DNA of 41,560 bases from an uncultured Saprospiraceae bacterium (GTDB taxonomy: Bacteria; Bacteroidota; Bacteroidia; Chitinophagales; Saprospiraceae). The stretch's first letter is position 1; every line of letters begins with the position of its first letter. The translations under genes and the position numbers were made by a program. Positions 33,891 to 41,560 of the stretch are shown here, in pieces. The notes under the pieces were generated by a model. The model saw nothing but the letters and a program-made list of their open reading frames with translations, was not told where the DNA came from and ran no database searches. The stretch covers positions 1-41,560 of the forward strand of contig CAKZUK010000170.1 of assembly GCA_937921775.1 (NCBI GenBank), read 5' to 3'.

Positions 33891-35024
33891 ATGTCTACTA
33901 CCACGACTTACAAGGCTATTGGCTTAATGTCTGGAAGTTCACTCGATGGACTGGACATCGCCTATTGTAGTTTTTCCCTTTCGGAAAACGAAAACGCTTT
34001 ACCTGATATTTCATGGAAATTAATCAAAGCGGAAACCATTCCTTTTTCTGAGATGTGGGTTTCAAGACTGGCTAATTTGCCTATGCAAAATGCGCTAGCT
34101 TTTTCAAAAACACATACTTACTTCGGACATTACATGGCGGACTTGGTTAATGACTTTTTGCAAAAGCATCAAATAGAACCTGACTTCATTGCCTCACATG
34201 GTCACACCATTTTTCACTATCCAGAAAAACGGATGACCATGCAAATCGGTGATGGTGCTGCGCTTGCTGCCAAGACTGGCTACCCCGTCATCTGTGATTT
34301 CAGAACGCATGACATTGCGCTGGAAGGTGAAGGCACTCCTATTGCTCCAGCTGCTGATAGCTACCTTTTTAAAGACTACGATTTCTTGCTCAATATAGGT
34401 GGCATCGCCAACATCACCTTAAACAATCCGAAAGGACCTACAGCTTTTGACATCGGTCCTGCCAATCAGGTTTTCAACATGTTGGCACAACAAGCAGATC
34501 AGGCTTATGACAAAGATGGTCTGTTGGCTGCCGCCGGAACGCTGGACCAGTCTCTACTCGACTTGTTGAATCAAAACGACTATTTCGATACGGAACCTCC
34601 CAAATCATTGGACAATCAATGGATACACACCGAAGTCTTTCCGGTATATCGAAATCATAGTGCCAGCATCAACGATCAGCTCCATACGGCCTGCCAACAA
34701 CTAGCAGAACAAACCGCAAAAGCCATTGATTATTTAATTCTAAAAGAAGACCTAAACAAAGATCAATACAAACTGTTAGCTACTGGAGGAGGTGCATTAA
34801 ATCAATTTCTGATGAAATGCATTCAGGAAAAAGTGAATGCAAGCTATTCGATTGATCTTGAGCTTCCGCATCTTGATATTGTACTGTATAAGGAAGCGAT
34901 ATTGATGGCTTTGATGGGTGTGCTTCGAGTTGAAAATATGGCGAATTGTTTTAGCAGCGTTACGGGGGCGACTAGGGATACTGTTGGTGGGGCTGTTTAT
35001 CAGGGGTGGAAGCGGAGGATTTGA
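33891..35024 (+). CDS. anmK: anhydro-N-acetylmuramic acid kinase
   Basis: A 377-residue ASKHA-fold kinase that hydrolyses and phosphorylates 1,6-anhydro-MurNAc to MurNAc-6-phosphate in peptidoglycan recycling. Family blocks in order: IGLMSGSSLDGLDIA (ATP-binding), FIASHGHTIFH, MQIGDGAALAAKTG, VICDFRTHDIALEGEGTPIAP, FLLNIGGIANIT, AFDIGPANQVFNML, YDKDGLLAAAG and LLATGGGALNQFL. The length is standard. Cytoplasmic. It is second in a transcript with the cytochrome c lipoprotein; no MurQ etherase is adjacent. Confidence 0.97.
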   Translation: MSTTTTYKAIGLMSGSSLDGLDIAYCSFSLSENENALPDISWKLIKAETIPFSEMWVSRLANLPMQNALAFSKTHTYFGHYMADLVNDFLQKHQIEPDFIASHGHTIFHYPEKRMTMQIGDGAALAAKTGYPVICDFRTHDIALEGEGTPIAPAADSYLFKDYDFLLNIGGIANITLNNPKGPTAFDIGPANQVFNMLAQQADQAYDKDGLLAAAGTLDQSLLDLLNQNDYFDTEPPKSLDNQWIHTEVFPVYRNHSASINDQLHTACQQLAEQTAKAIDYLILKEDLNKDQYKLLATGGGALNQFLMKCIQEKVNASYSIDLELPHLDIVLYKEAILMALMGVLRVENMANCFSSVTGATRDTVGGAVYQGWKRRI

Positions 35025-35041
35025 ATTGGAGTGGGAATTAG

Positions 35042-35085
35042 AATTTTTCACTCGATCGCGGAATGGAAATTTTTCACTCGGTCGT
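35042..35085. repeat. two-copy tandem repeat after anmK
   Basis: AATTTTTCACTCGATCG at 35042-35058 and AATTTTTCACTCGGTCG at 35069-35085, one difference in 17, period 27. It lies in the 153-base gap before the SDR gene. Function not apparent. Confidence 0.6.
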
Positions 35086-35177
35086 AATTTCTATCGAGAC
35101 AAAGCAATGTAAGAAGTTGTTTGATGGTTTTTATTTTTTAAACTTTGCTAAACAATTGATCAATAGGGAAATTAAAC

Positions 35178-36206
35178 ATGATTCTATCAAAAAAAATATT
35201 CGTGACTGGAGGAACAGGTTTTCTGGGTTCCTATATCCTACGCTACTTGCTGAAGCGAGGCTACACGAATATTCGTGCACTCAAGCGAGCTAATAGTCCG
35301 ATGCTTATGGTAGAAGATATTAAAGATAAAATTGAATGGATTGAAGGGGATCTCATGGATTTATTTTTGTTGGAAGATGTGATGCAGGATACGGATCAGG
35401 TTTATCATGCGGCGGCTATCGTGACTGCGACTAAGAAAGAGGAGGCGCTCATGAAAAAAATAAATGGCGAGGGGACTGCTAATGTTGTCAACGCAGCGAA
35501 TTATTGTAAAATTGAAAAGTTGCTACATGTGAGTTCCATTGCTGTATTGGGAAGACAAAGAAAAGTGCAAACACTTAGCGAAAAAAATCATTGGCTTCCT
35601 GGTGAGTTTAATAATGCTTATGCCATTAGTAAGTACCTGGGAGAGCAAGAAGTATGGCGTGGTATGGCGGAAGGTTTGAATGCGGTCATCATCAATCCAT
35701 CGGTGATTATTGGATCTGGAATTTGGGGTAAAGGGACGACGGGATTGTTTGATAAAGTGAAGCAGGGGCTACCCTTTTATCCGGTGGGAAGTAATGGTTT
35801 TGTGGATGTGCGTGATGTGGCTCGCATGAGCGTTGAGTTGATGGAAAGCGACATTTCGGATCAGCGGGTGATTGCAAATGCGGTGGATATGACTTATCAG
35901 GATTTCTTCACTTCACTCGCAAATCTTTTAAATAAAAAACCGCCGAGAATTAAAGCTACACCTTTCCTGAGTGGCTTGGCTTGGCGAGCAGATTGGCTTC
36001 GCGCTAAACTAACAAGTTCCCAACATATTGTTACTAAAAGTCGTGCTTTCTTAACTGGATGTTCTTTTTCTTTTGACAATCGGCTTTCTAAGGACTTGTT
36101 GGACTTTGAGTATACCCCGATTATGCGAACGCTGGAAGAGACGGCAGGGCAATATCTCGAGAGCTTGAAGGAAAAGAAAGCGGTTGGCATTTTGAATTTG
36201 AAATGA
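35178..36206 (+). CDS. extended SDR: NAD-dependent epimerase/dehydratase
   Basis: A 342-residue short-chain dehydrogenase of the extended type. The Rossmann glycine motif is TGGTGFLG (10-17), the acidic residue pattern EGDLMD follows strand 3, and the catalytic Ser (HVSSIAVLG, 117-125), Tyr148 and Lys152 (YAISK) are in place. The C-terminal half is substrate-binding and helical (LAWRADWLRAKL). The sequence resembles dihydroflavonol-reductase-like or 3-beta-hydroxysteroid-type SDRs more than nucleotide-sugar epimerases, but substrate cannot be assigned. Cytoplasmic. A small DUF3817 membrane gene follows after 18 bases, probably in the same transcript. Confidence 0.92.
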   Translation: MILSKKIFVTGGTGFLGSYILRYLLKRGYTNIRALKRANSPMLMVEDIKDKIEWIEGDLMDLFLLEDVMQDTDQVYHAAAIVTATKKEEALMKKINGEGTANVVNAANYCKIEKLLHVSSIAVLGRQRKVQTLSEKNHWLPGEFNNAYAISKYLGEQEVWRGMAEGLNAVIINPSVIIGSGIWGKGTTGLFDKVKQGLPFYPVGSNGFVDVRDVARMSVELMESDISDQRVIANAVDMTYQDFFTSLANLLNKKPPRIKATPFLSGLAWRADWLRAKLTSSQHIVTKSRAFLTGCSFSFDNRLSKDLLDFEYTPIMRTLEETAGQYLESLKEKKAVGILNLK

Positions 36207-36224
36207 GTTTTTAAATCTAATACA

Positions 36225-36515
36225 ATGCTAAACATATTCAAAATCACAAGTATCCTCGAAGGAGTTTCTTACATCTTATTATTATTTGTTGCTGTCCCAA
36301 TCAAATACCTAGCAGGCAATGATTACCTAGTAAAAGCACTTGGAATGCCTCATGGAATTCTCTTTGTAGCCTACATAATAATCGCATTGATCATTCGCTC
36401 CAGAATGAACTGGAACGGTAAAACTACTATGATAGTTTTGATTGCTTCCTTATTACCTTTTGGTACATTTTACATTAATAAAAAATACTTTAAGAATCCG
36501 CAAGATTCTAATTAG
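36225..36515 (+). CDS. DUF3817 integral membrane protein
   Basis: A 96-residue protein with three hydrophobic helices (about 10-28, 42-58 and 67-83). The opening FKITSILEGVSYILLLFVAVPIKYLAGN and the middle block LGMPHGILFVAYI are the DUF3817 signature (conserved EG.SY and GxxHG). The family is of unknown function; members are small inner-membrane proteins. It is 18 bases after the SDR gene. Confidence 0.9.
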   Translation: MLNIFKITSILEGVSYILLLFVAVPIKYLAGNDYLVKALGMPHGILFVAYIIIALIIRSRMNWNGKTTMIVLIASLLPFGTFYINKKYFKNPQDSN

Positions 36516-36737
36516 TTGGTGGTTTTCCTATTCAAACAACTTTAATAGAGACGACTGAGCAGTATTTGCTTAGGATGACCGAGGAGACGGTGGCTGCTGT
36601 TTTTTGCCTTTGTTCACAAGCAAGAGTTAATATCATGTCTTTATTTAGGTTAAATTTAGATTTTTTCTTTCATTAGTGATATTATTATTATATTTTAAAT
36701 GAACTTTTATTCCTCTTAACCTTTAAAACCTAACAAT

Positions 36738-39700
36738 ATGAAAAAGATTCTTTTTTATCCACACACACACACACACACACACAGATTTCGACTTTCAACT
36801 CTAATTCTTTTCTTTTGCTTATTTTTTAATCCTTTTAAAGGATATAACCAGTGTACTGCAATAAGTTATACCACTAGCGTCGACAGTATCAGTCCTCTTC
36901 CCTTCTGTGACATAATAACATTTACAGCAACTCTTACAAATACCTGTACCGAAAATCTAACTAATGTAGTTGCGAGTGTCGGACTTCCAAGTGGAGCTGA
37001 AGTCATTTTGGACGGCGAAGATGATTATGAAAACAATAACTCTACTTTTCCTGCAGTATGGTTTACTGATCCTATGGACCTAGAGCTTGGACAAAGCATC
37101 ACTTTAACTTTTGAAATAATGCATACAAATTGTACTCCCACCACTAGCCCCAGCATTATCTTCAATTCTGTAATTGACAACAATTCACTAGCACAAAATG
37201 GGCCCAACGGAACTTATTTCCCGCAAGTCTGTCATGAAATAAGTGGCAGTTTTCAAGACATACTTGATGATGATCAAAATTTCCCAAGTATACCTGATCA
37301 GATCGCATCCTGTGAACCCTTTGCTACGCATGTAACTTACTATGTAGAAGATGAGTTAATTATCGATGTGGATGGCAAGTATTGTATTTATCCTTTTAAT
37401 AATTCCACTGGTCAATTTCACTTAGGGCCAGATGCCTCCATTGTCGTTAAGAGTGGGGCGCACTTACATCTTAGTAATGTTAAAATATTCGCTTGTACCG
37501 GAATGTGGGAAAGCATCATAGTAGCAGACGGTGGTGAATTGACGCTAGATGGATGCGACATCCAAGACGGTATCAATGCCATAAGAGCAGAAGATGGAGC
37601 TACCTTAAATATTAAAAATTGTAATTTCATTGACAACAGGGTGGGAATTCTTGTTCCTCAAAATATAGGTGTCGTACAAAATATCACCTTCAACAACTTC
37701 TTTAACAACCATTTTTCAGGAGGAATGCTTGGCCTCAAAGCGCCTTTTCTCAATAAAAAACCACTAGCAGGAATCGTTGTGTACGACTTATCCCTATTAT
37801 CTATACCTTACATTGCTTCTGGAAGTATAGGGTCTACATTCGAAAATATGGAGTACGGTATCAGAGCCTTCAGAAGTCACCTTGCAGTTGACCGAGCGAA
37901 GTTTATAGATATCCAACCATCAGTTGGCCCATTCCAAACAGGTGGCTACGGAATTCTTTCTATCGGCGCTCCTAGTTTTTGTGTAATAAATGGCTTTGGG
38001 AATGACCCAATATTCAACGAGACAATGTTTAAAAATTGTACTGTCGGCATTTCCAGTTCAAAAAATCTCCTCATCTGTCAAGACGTATTGATGAAGAAAG
38101 TAAAAACAGGAATCACTACTAACCAAAACACATTTCTTTTTAACCACATCTTAGACAATCGAATAGAAGCAACCAATATCGGCATTGATTTATTTGGTCC
38201 ATCTCCTAATGTTGGTACCATCGAAGGAAACGAATTAATCATGAACCATCCCTCTGAATCAGCATATAGCTACGGTATAAGATCCAATGGCACACCATTT
38301 TCTAACCCCAATGGCTGGGCAATTGAAAACAACTTTTTTCAATTGCTAAATACTAGAAATGGGATTAGTCTAACATCGGGTTCTAATACACAAGTTAGAA
38401 ATAATACCTTCTTCATGGATGATCCTGTTTTGGAAATTTACAATGGCATTTCCTTTAAGGGAAGCCCCAATACTACCGTTGAATGTAACTTCATTGAAGG
38501 AAATGCATCAATTGATACGGACAACTATAAAGCTGCCATCGGAATTTACAATAGCGGCTCTTCTAATAGTTTTATTGGATGCAACGATATAGATAAAACC
38601 AATGTAGGTATCAACTTTTGGGATATGTGCACCGGTGCAGAGCTTTATGGTAATACCTTAAAAAAGCATCAGACTGGACTCCTACTTGGTGCCTTTCCTG
38701 ATAATGGGAATGCTTTTATTGGGGAGCAGTCGCTTCTGGGTAATCAATGGCCGGTTCTTAATAGCACGGATAACAATGGTGGTGGTGATTTGGAAGGGGC
38801 TCGGCATTTGGGGAATACTTATGATATTATTGAATTCTCGGAATTTATTGTAGATGCAACACCCGAAATTCAATATATGCCGTCTATTGAAACACCTTTC
38901 GCGAATAACAACCCACAATGGTTTCAACCTGAGAATGGAGTTAATTACATCTGCAACTTCTTTCCCTGCGGTGGATACACCGGTCTTACAGGAGAGAATA
39001 CAGACAAACTAAAAGAAGGCATTGCCACAGATCAGTTAGCAACAGACGGCTTTAATGCTGCACTTAGATATACCGGTGCCAGACAACTTTATCGACATCT
39101 TCAGGAGAATCCCGGTGAAATTTCGACAGGTAGTATTTTCGATAATTTTGTAACAACTGAAAGTACAAGCACTGTTGGTCAATTCCACGATATACAAGTC
39201 AATACTGAAACTATGTTTGAGTTGGAAGCAAACGAAATTAATACACTTAGTCAAAGCGAAACAGATATCCAGTTCAATATTGTTGAAATACAAAAAAGAG
39301 ATAGCCTGATTGCCAACAGTAGCAATGTAGACCAGATAATAATTTGGCTAAACGAAAAAGGAACGCTATTACAAACATTAGCTCAAGTTACAGCCAATTG
39401 GAATAACCAACATAGTCAAATAGCCAATACAAAAGCTATAGCAGCAGCTCAGATCGCTACTACAAATGACAACATTACAGCAGTGGAGTTGTATGAGAGC
39501 AATGAACAGATTTTGAACACCATCTACCTAAATACTTTTGCGATTGATAGCATTCCTGACTCCTTACAATTGGCCGACTTAGAAATTATCGCCAACCAAT
39601 GTCCATTAGAAGGAGGTACTACTGTATACAGAGCGAGAGCACTCGTAAAAGGTAGCGGATACGATGACGATGTACTCTGTAACAAGGTAAACGCCAGAAA

Positions 39701-39962
39701 AGATGAAGAAAAAGAATTGAGCAGCGAAATTTTCAAGTTATTCCCCAATCCTACATCTGGCATCCTAAGCTTAGAGCTTCCTCAAGACGTAATGTCCATT
39801 ACTATCACCAGCACATTAGGTATTACAATACAACAATGGAGCAATCTTGATTTCTCAAAAAATTGGATCATTCAGGATATAAATCTAACAACAGGCCTAT
39901 ACTACTGCACTGTTAAAACTATAAGTGGCAAACAAACACAAGCTTTTATGGTTATTAAGTAA
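36738..39962 (+). CDS. T9SS-secreted parallel beta-helix surface protein
   Basis: A 1074-residue cargo protein. The signal peptide is unusual: after MKKILFYP come alternating His-Thr residues (9-15) coded by a (CA)12 tract, then the hydrophobic core (about 19-35), with cleavage probably near GYNQ|C. Residues about 38-160 resemble a conserved-repeat/DUF11-type Ig domain. About 225-690 is a right-handed parallel beta-helix with many short Asn/Gly-rich turns (GIxxxNxxF-type). A helical stretch follows (about 760-950), and the last about 80 residues are a type A sorting domain (FKLFPNPTSGILSLELP to the end), which directs export by T9SS and removal at the surface. The start at 36738 is fixed by frame. 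It is a likely adhesin or glycan-binding protein. Confidence 0.9.
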   Translation: MKKILFYPHTHTHTHRFRLSTLILFFCLFFNPFKGYNQCTAISYTTSVDSISPLPFCDIITFTATLTNTCTENLTNVVASVGLPSGAEVILDGEDDYENNNSTFPAVWFTDPMDLELGQSITLTFEIMHTNCTPTTSPSIIFNSVIDNNSLAQNGPNGTYFPQVCHEISGSFQDILDDDQNFPSIPDQIASCEPFATHVTYYVEDELIIDVDGKYCIYPFNNSTGQFHLGPDASIVVKSGAHLHLSNVKIFACTGMWESIIVADGGELTLDGCDIQDGINAIRAEDGATLNIKNCNFIDNRVGILVPQNIGVVQNITFNNFFNNHFSGGMLGLKAPFLNKKPLAGIVVYDLSLLSIPYIASGSIGSTFENMEYGIRAFRSHLAVDRAKFIDIQPSVGPFQTGGYGILSIGAPSFCVINGFGNDPIFNETMFKNCTVGISSSKNLLICQDVLMKKVKTGITTNQNTFLFNHILDNRIEATNIGIDLFGPSPNVGTIEGNELIMNHPSESAYSYGIRSNGTPFSNPNGWAIENNFFQLLNTRNGISLTSGSNTQVRNNTFFMDDPVLEIYNGISFKGSPNTTVECNFIEGNASIDTDNYKAAIGIYNSGSSNSFIGCNDIDKTNVGINFWDMCTGAELYGNTLKKHQTGLLLGAFPDNGNAFIGEQSLLGNQWPVLNSTDNNGGGDLEGARHLGNTYDIIEFSEFIVDATPEIQYMPSIETPFANNNPQWFQPENGVNYICNFFPCGGYTGLTGENTDKLKEGIATDQLATDGFNAALRYTGARQLYRHLQENPGEISTGSIFDNFVTTESTSTVGQFHDIQVNTETMFELEANEINTLSQSETDIQFNIVEIQKRDSLIANSSNVDQIIIWLNEKGTLLQTLAQVTANWNNQHSQIANTKAIAAAQIATTNDNITAVELYESNEQILNTIYLNTFAIDSIPDSLQLADLEIIANQCPLEGGTTVYRARALVKGSGYDDDVLCNKVNARKDEEKELSSEIFKLFPNPTSGILSLELPQDVMSITITSTLGITIQQWSNLDFSKNWIIQDINLTTGLYYCTVKTISGKQTQAFMVIK
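36760..36783 (+). repeat. (CA)12 dinucleotide tract inside a coding region
   Basis: Twelve perfect CA units occupy codons 8-16 of the T9SS beta-helix gene. Loss of one unit shifts the frame to a TAA after the codon series ATT TTT, within 16 codons; gain of one unit reaches TAA after CAA CTC, within eight codons. Tracts of this kind mutate by slipped-strand pairing, so this is a candidate phase-variation switch. Confidence 0.9.
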
Positions 39963-39976
39963 TCAAGCAATCACAT

Positions 39977-40012
39977 AACAGGAGAATCGGTAACACCCCT
40001 TTCTCCTGTTTT
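39977..40012 (+). terminator. hairpin between the two T9SS cargo genes
   Basis: AACAGGAGAA pairs perfectly with TTCTCCTGTT around 14 bases, then TT. It starts 15 bases past the first cargo stop and ends 16 bases before the second cargo gene, so it is probably an intrinsic terminator or an attenuator; the T-tract is short. Confidence 0.6.
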
Positions 40013-40027
40013 CCAACTTTTCCAATT

Positions 40028-41533
40028 ATGAAAAAAACGATTCTGTTTACAGTTCTACTTATCAATACATCTTTTTCTTTCGCTCAAGTAAAGTACGATT
40101 ACAACTGGATTTTTGGTTATGATTTCAATTCTTCAACACCTGAAGGGGAGGGAACCATCATTGATTTTAATAACTCCCCAATAGCTATTGACTTTTTAGC
40201 CTTAGAAATCAATATAGAACAAACCAATACTACCTGTAGTGATTCCGACGGCAATTTACTTTTCTACAGTAATGGCTGTAGTATTTACAACTCATATCAT
40301 GAGTTAATGGAAAATGGCGATAGTATTAATGCAGGTGAAGTTTATAATAATCAATGTGATGATGCCTATCCAATAATACAAGGAGCTTTATCCTTACCTC
40401 TACCAAATAACGATAGTATTTATTATATATTCCACCAAAAATCTATTTTCTTAACTAATCCTTTTGATGTACAAATTGATCAACTACTTTGCACTAAAAT
40501 CGACATGGCTCTAAATAACGGAAAAGGAGAAGTGGTTGTAAAAAACGAACCTGTTATAAATAATATTTTAGAGTATGGTCAACTAACAGCTGTAAAACAT
40601 GAGAACGGAAACAACTGGTGGGTCTTAGTTCCAGGGGATACAAGTGATCTCTATTATTCTATTCAAATTACCTCTGATACAATAACAGAACCTTCGGTTC
40701 AAGCTATTGGCTTACCCATGAGTTATTTTGGAGGCGGTAGTGGTCAAGCCCTGTTCAACCCAGACGGCACAAAATACGCCCGTTACAATCAAGTAGATCA
40801 AGTCTATCTCTTCGATTTCGATCGTGGGACAGGACAGCTTAGTAACTTTCAACAATTAATAGTAGCAGATACCGCTCATTCTGGTGGAGTCGCTTTTTCT
40901 CCCAGTGGTCGTTTTCTATATATTTCCTCTACCTTTGATATTTATCAATTTGACCTTTGGGCTTCTGATATACAAGCATCTAGGAAGACAGTAGCGACTT
41001 GGGATGGCTTTCAAGAACTGGGTTTCTTTTCTACTACTTTTGCTTTAATGCAATTGGGTCCTGACTGTCGAATCTATATCAGTACTGGCTCAGGTACCAG
41101 TTTCTTTCATGTTATTCATTATCCTGATTTGGAAGGTGAAGCTTGCGAAATTCAACAACGAGGGCTTAAGTTGCCTTCTTATAGTTTTCATGCCATGCCC
41201 CACTTCCCCAACTACCGCCTCGGCATCACACCTACTTACCCCTGCGATCCGAGTATCGACCTACCCGTGGCAGTATCACAAGTAGAAAATCCTGCTATTG
41301 ATTTTAGTTTGTTTCCTAATCCGACGTCTGGTGTACTTCACTTAGAACTTCCTGAAGAGGTGTTGTCGATTACTATTACCAACACACTTGGTCAAACCAT
41401 TCATAGGTGGAATAACCTGGAAATGCATGACCATTGGACAATGCCTGATCTTGATTTAAGTAACGGACTCTACTTCTGCACTGTCGAATCAACAAATACG
41501 CAACAAACGAAATCATTTTTAATCATTCGTTAA
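40028..41533 (+). CDS. T9SS-secreted beta-propeller-like protein
   Basis: A 501-residue cargo protein. Signal peptide cleaved after about residue 19 (SFSFA|Q). Residues about 25-400 show repeated propeller-like strands (FNPDGTKYARYNQVDQVYLFDFDRGTGQLSNF, FSPSGRFLYISSTFDIYQFD) resembling WD40/YncE-type or gliding-associated propellers. The type A sorting domain at the C-terminus (FSLFPNPTSGVLHLELP onward, about 425-501) is closely related to that of the upstream cargo protein, including the SITIT.TLG.TI..W.NL block. Together they suggest duplication of the tail. It has no long enough leader to hold its own distant promoter and may be read from upstream. It ends 27 bases before the window end. 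Ligand unknown. Confidence 0.88.
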   Translation: MKKTILFTVLLINTSFSFAQVKYDYNWIFGYDFNSSTPEGEGTIIDFNNSPIAIDFLALEINIEQTNTTCSDSDGNLLFYSNGCSIYNSYHELMENGDSINAGEVYNNQCDDAYPIIQGALSLPLPNNDSIYYIFHQKSIFLTNPFDVQIDQLLCTKIDMALNNGKGEVVVKNEPVINNILEYGQLTAVKHENGNNWWVLVPGDTSDLYYSIQITSDTITEPSVQAIGLPMSYFGGGSGQALFNPDGTKYARYNQVDQVYLFDFDRGTGQLSNFQQLIVADTAHSGGVAFSPSGRFLYISSTFDIYQFDLWASDIQASRKTVATWDGFQELGFFSTTFALMQLGPDCRIYISTGSGTSFFHVIHYPDLEGEACEIQQRGLKLPSYSFHAMPHFPNYRLGITPTYPCDPSIDLPVAVSQVENPAIDFSLFPNPTSGVLHLELPEEVLSITITNTLGQTIHRWNNLEMHDHWTMPDLDLSNGLYFCTVESTNTQQTKSFLIIR

Positions 41534-41560
41534 AAAACTGGGCAGGCTTATACGAGTCTG

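Noticed and set aside
39671..39690. ACTCTGTAAC, matching the MITE terminal sequence
   Set aside because: It lies inside the coding region of the T9SS beta-helix gene, without the rest of the element or flank repeats; a chance ten-base match.

Overview
The window is chromosomal DNA from a member of the Bacteroidota, probably an aquatic Saprospirales-type bacterium. That placement is inferred from gene content and promoter style, not from any marker RNA. The evidence is two secreted proteins with type IX secretion (T9SS) C-terminal sorting domains, a T9SS plug-family protein, a TonB receptor with the Bacteroidota N-terminal carboxypeptidase-like domain, a DUF5777 barrel protein, a Reg_prop/Y_Y_Y LytS-type sensor kinase, and several promoters matching the Bacteroidota pattern TTG - about 20 bases - TAnnTTTG. 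No tRNA, rRNA, CRISPR array, transposase gene or phage gene was seen.

Layout. 1-3545: a small exported protein, an S8 subtilase with a SPOR-like tail, then about 1 kb without genes that holds several inverted-repeat structures, including one copy (A) of a MITE-like element. 3546-9649 (minus): a co-directional set of LytTR response regulator, two small unknown proteins, DyP-type peroxidase and LytS-type sensor kinase. 9865-11943: tadA and guaB, divergent. 12074-17397 (plus): T9SS plug protein, TolC-type channel, MacA/HlyD-type adaptor without its usual ABC partner, and a DUF2064 nucleotidyl/glycosyltransferase-like protein. 17727-20230 (minus): a three-gene c-type cytochrome/outer-membrane barrel set. 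20231-20669: MITE copy B and a strong palindrome. 20670-24507: bacilliredoxin, pdxH and a FecA-like TonB receptor. 24508-25227: a gene-free block with three related hairpin units and tiny ORFs. 25228-33338 (minus): an unknown exported protein, then a complete TetR-TolC-adaptor-RND efflux operon. 33573-36515 (plus): cytochrome c lipoprotein, anmK, an extended SDR and a DUF3817 membrane protein. 36738-41533 (plus): two T9SS cargo proteins with paralogous sorting domains, the first with a (CA)12 tract inside its signal-peptide coding region.

How the genes fit together. The efflux operon is self-contained: regulator, outer-membrane channel, adaptor and pump. The sensor kinase and LytTR regulator very likely form a pair around the peroxidase. 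The cytochrome set and the cytochrome c lipoprotein point to respiratory or periplasmic electron transfer. The plug protein gates the secretion system that would export the two cargo proteins at the right end.

The most unusual observations are: (1) two MITE-like palindromic elements, ungapped over 130 bases in opposite orientation, each flanked by its own short direct repeat; (2) three hairpin units at 24692-25067 whose stems differ in sequence yet stay paired, two followed by a near-identical 37-base segment with a six-codon ORF; (3) a (CA)12 tract that would switch a surface protein off on gain or loss of one unit; and (4) the kinase/peroxidase/regulator set. All repeat and structure calls were made by eye.
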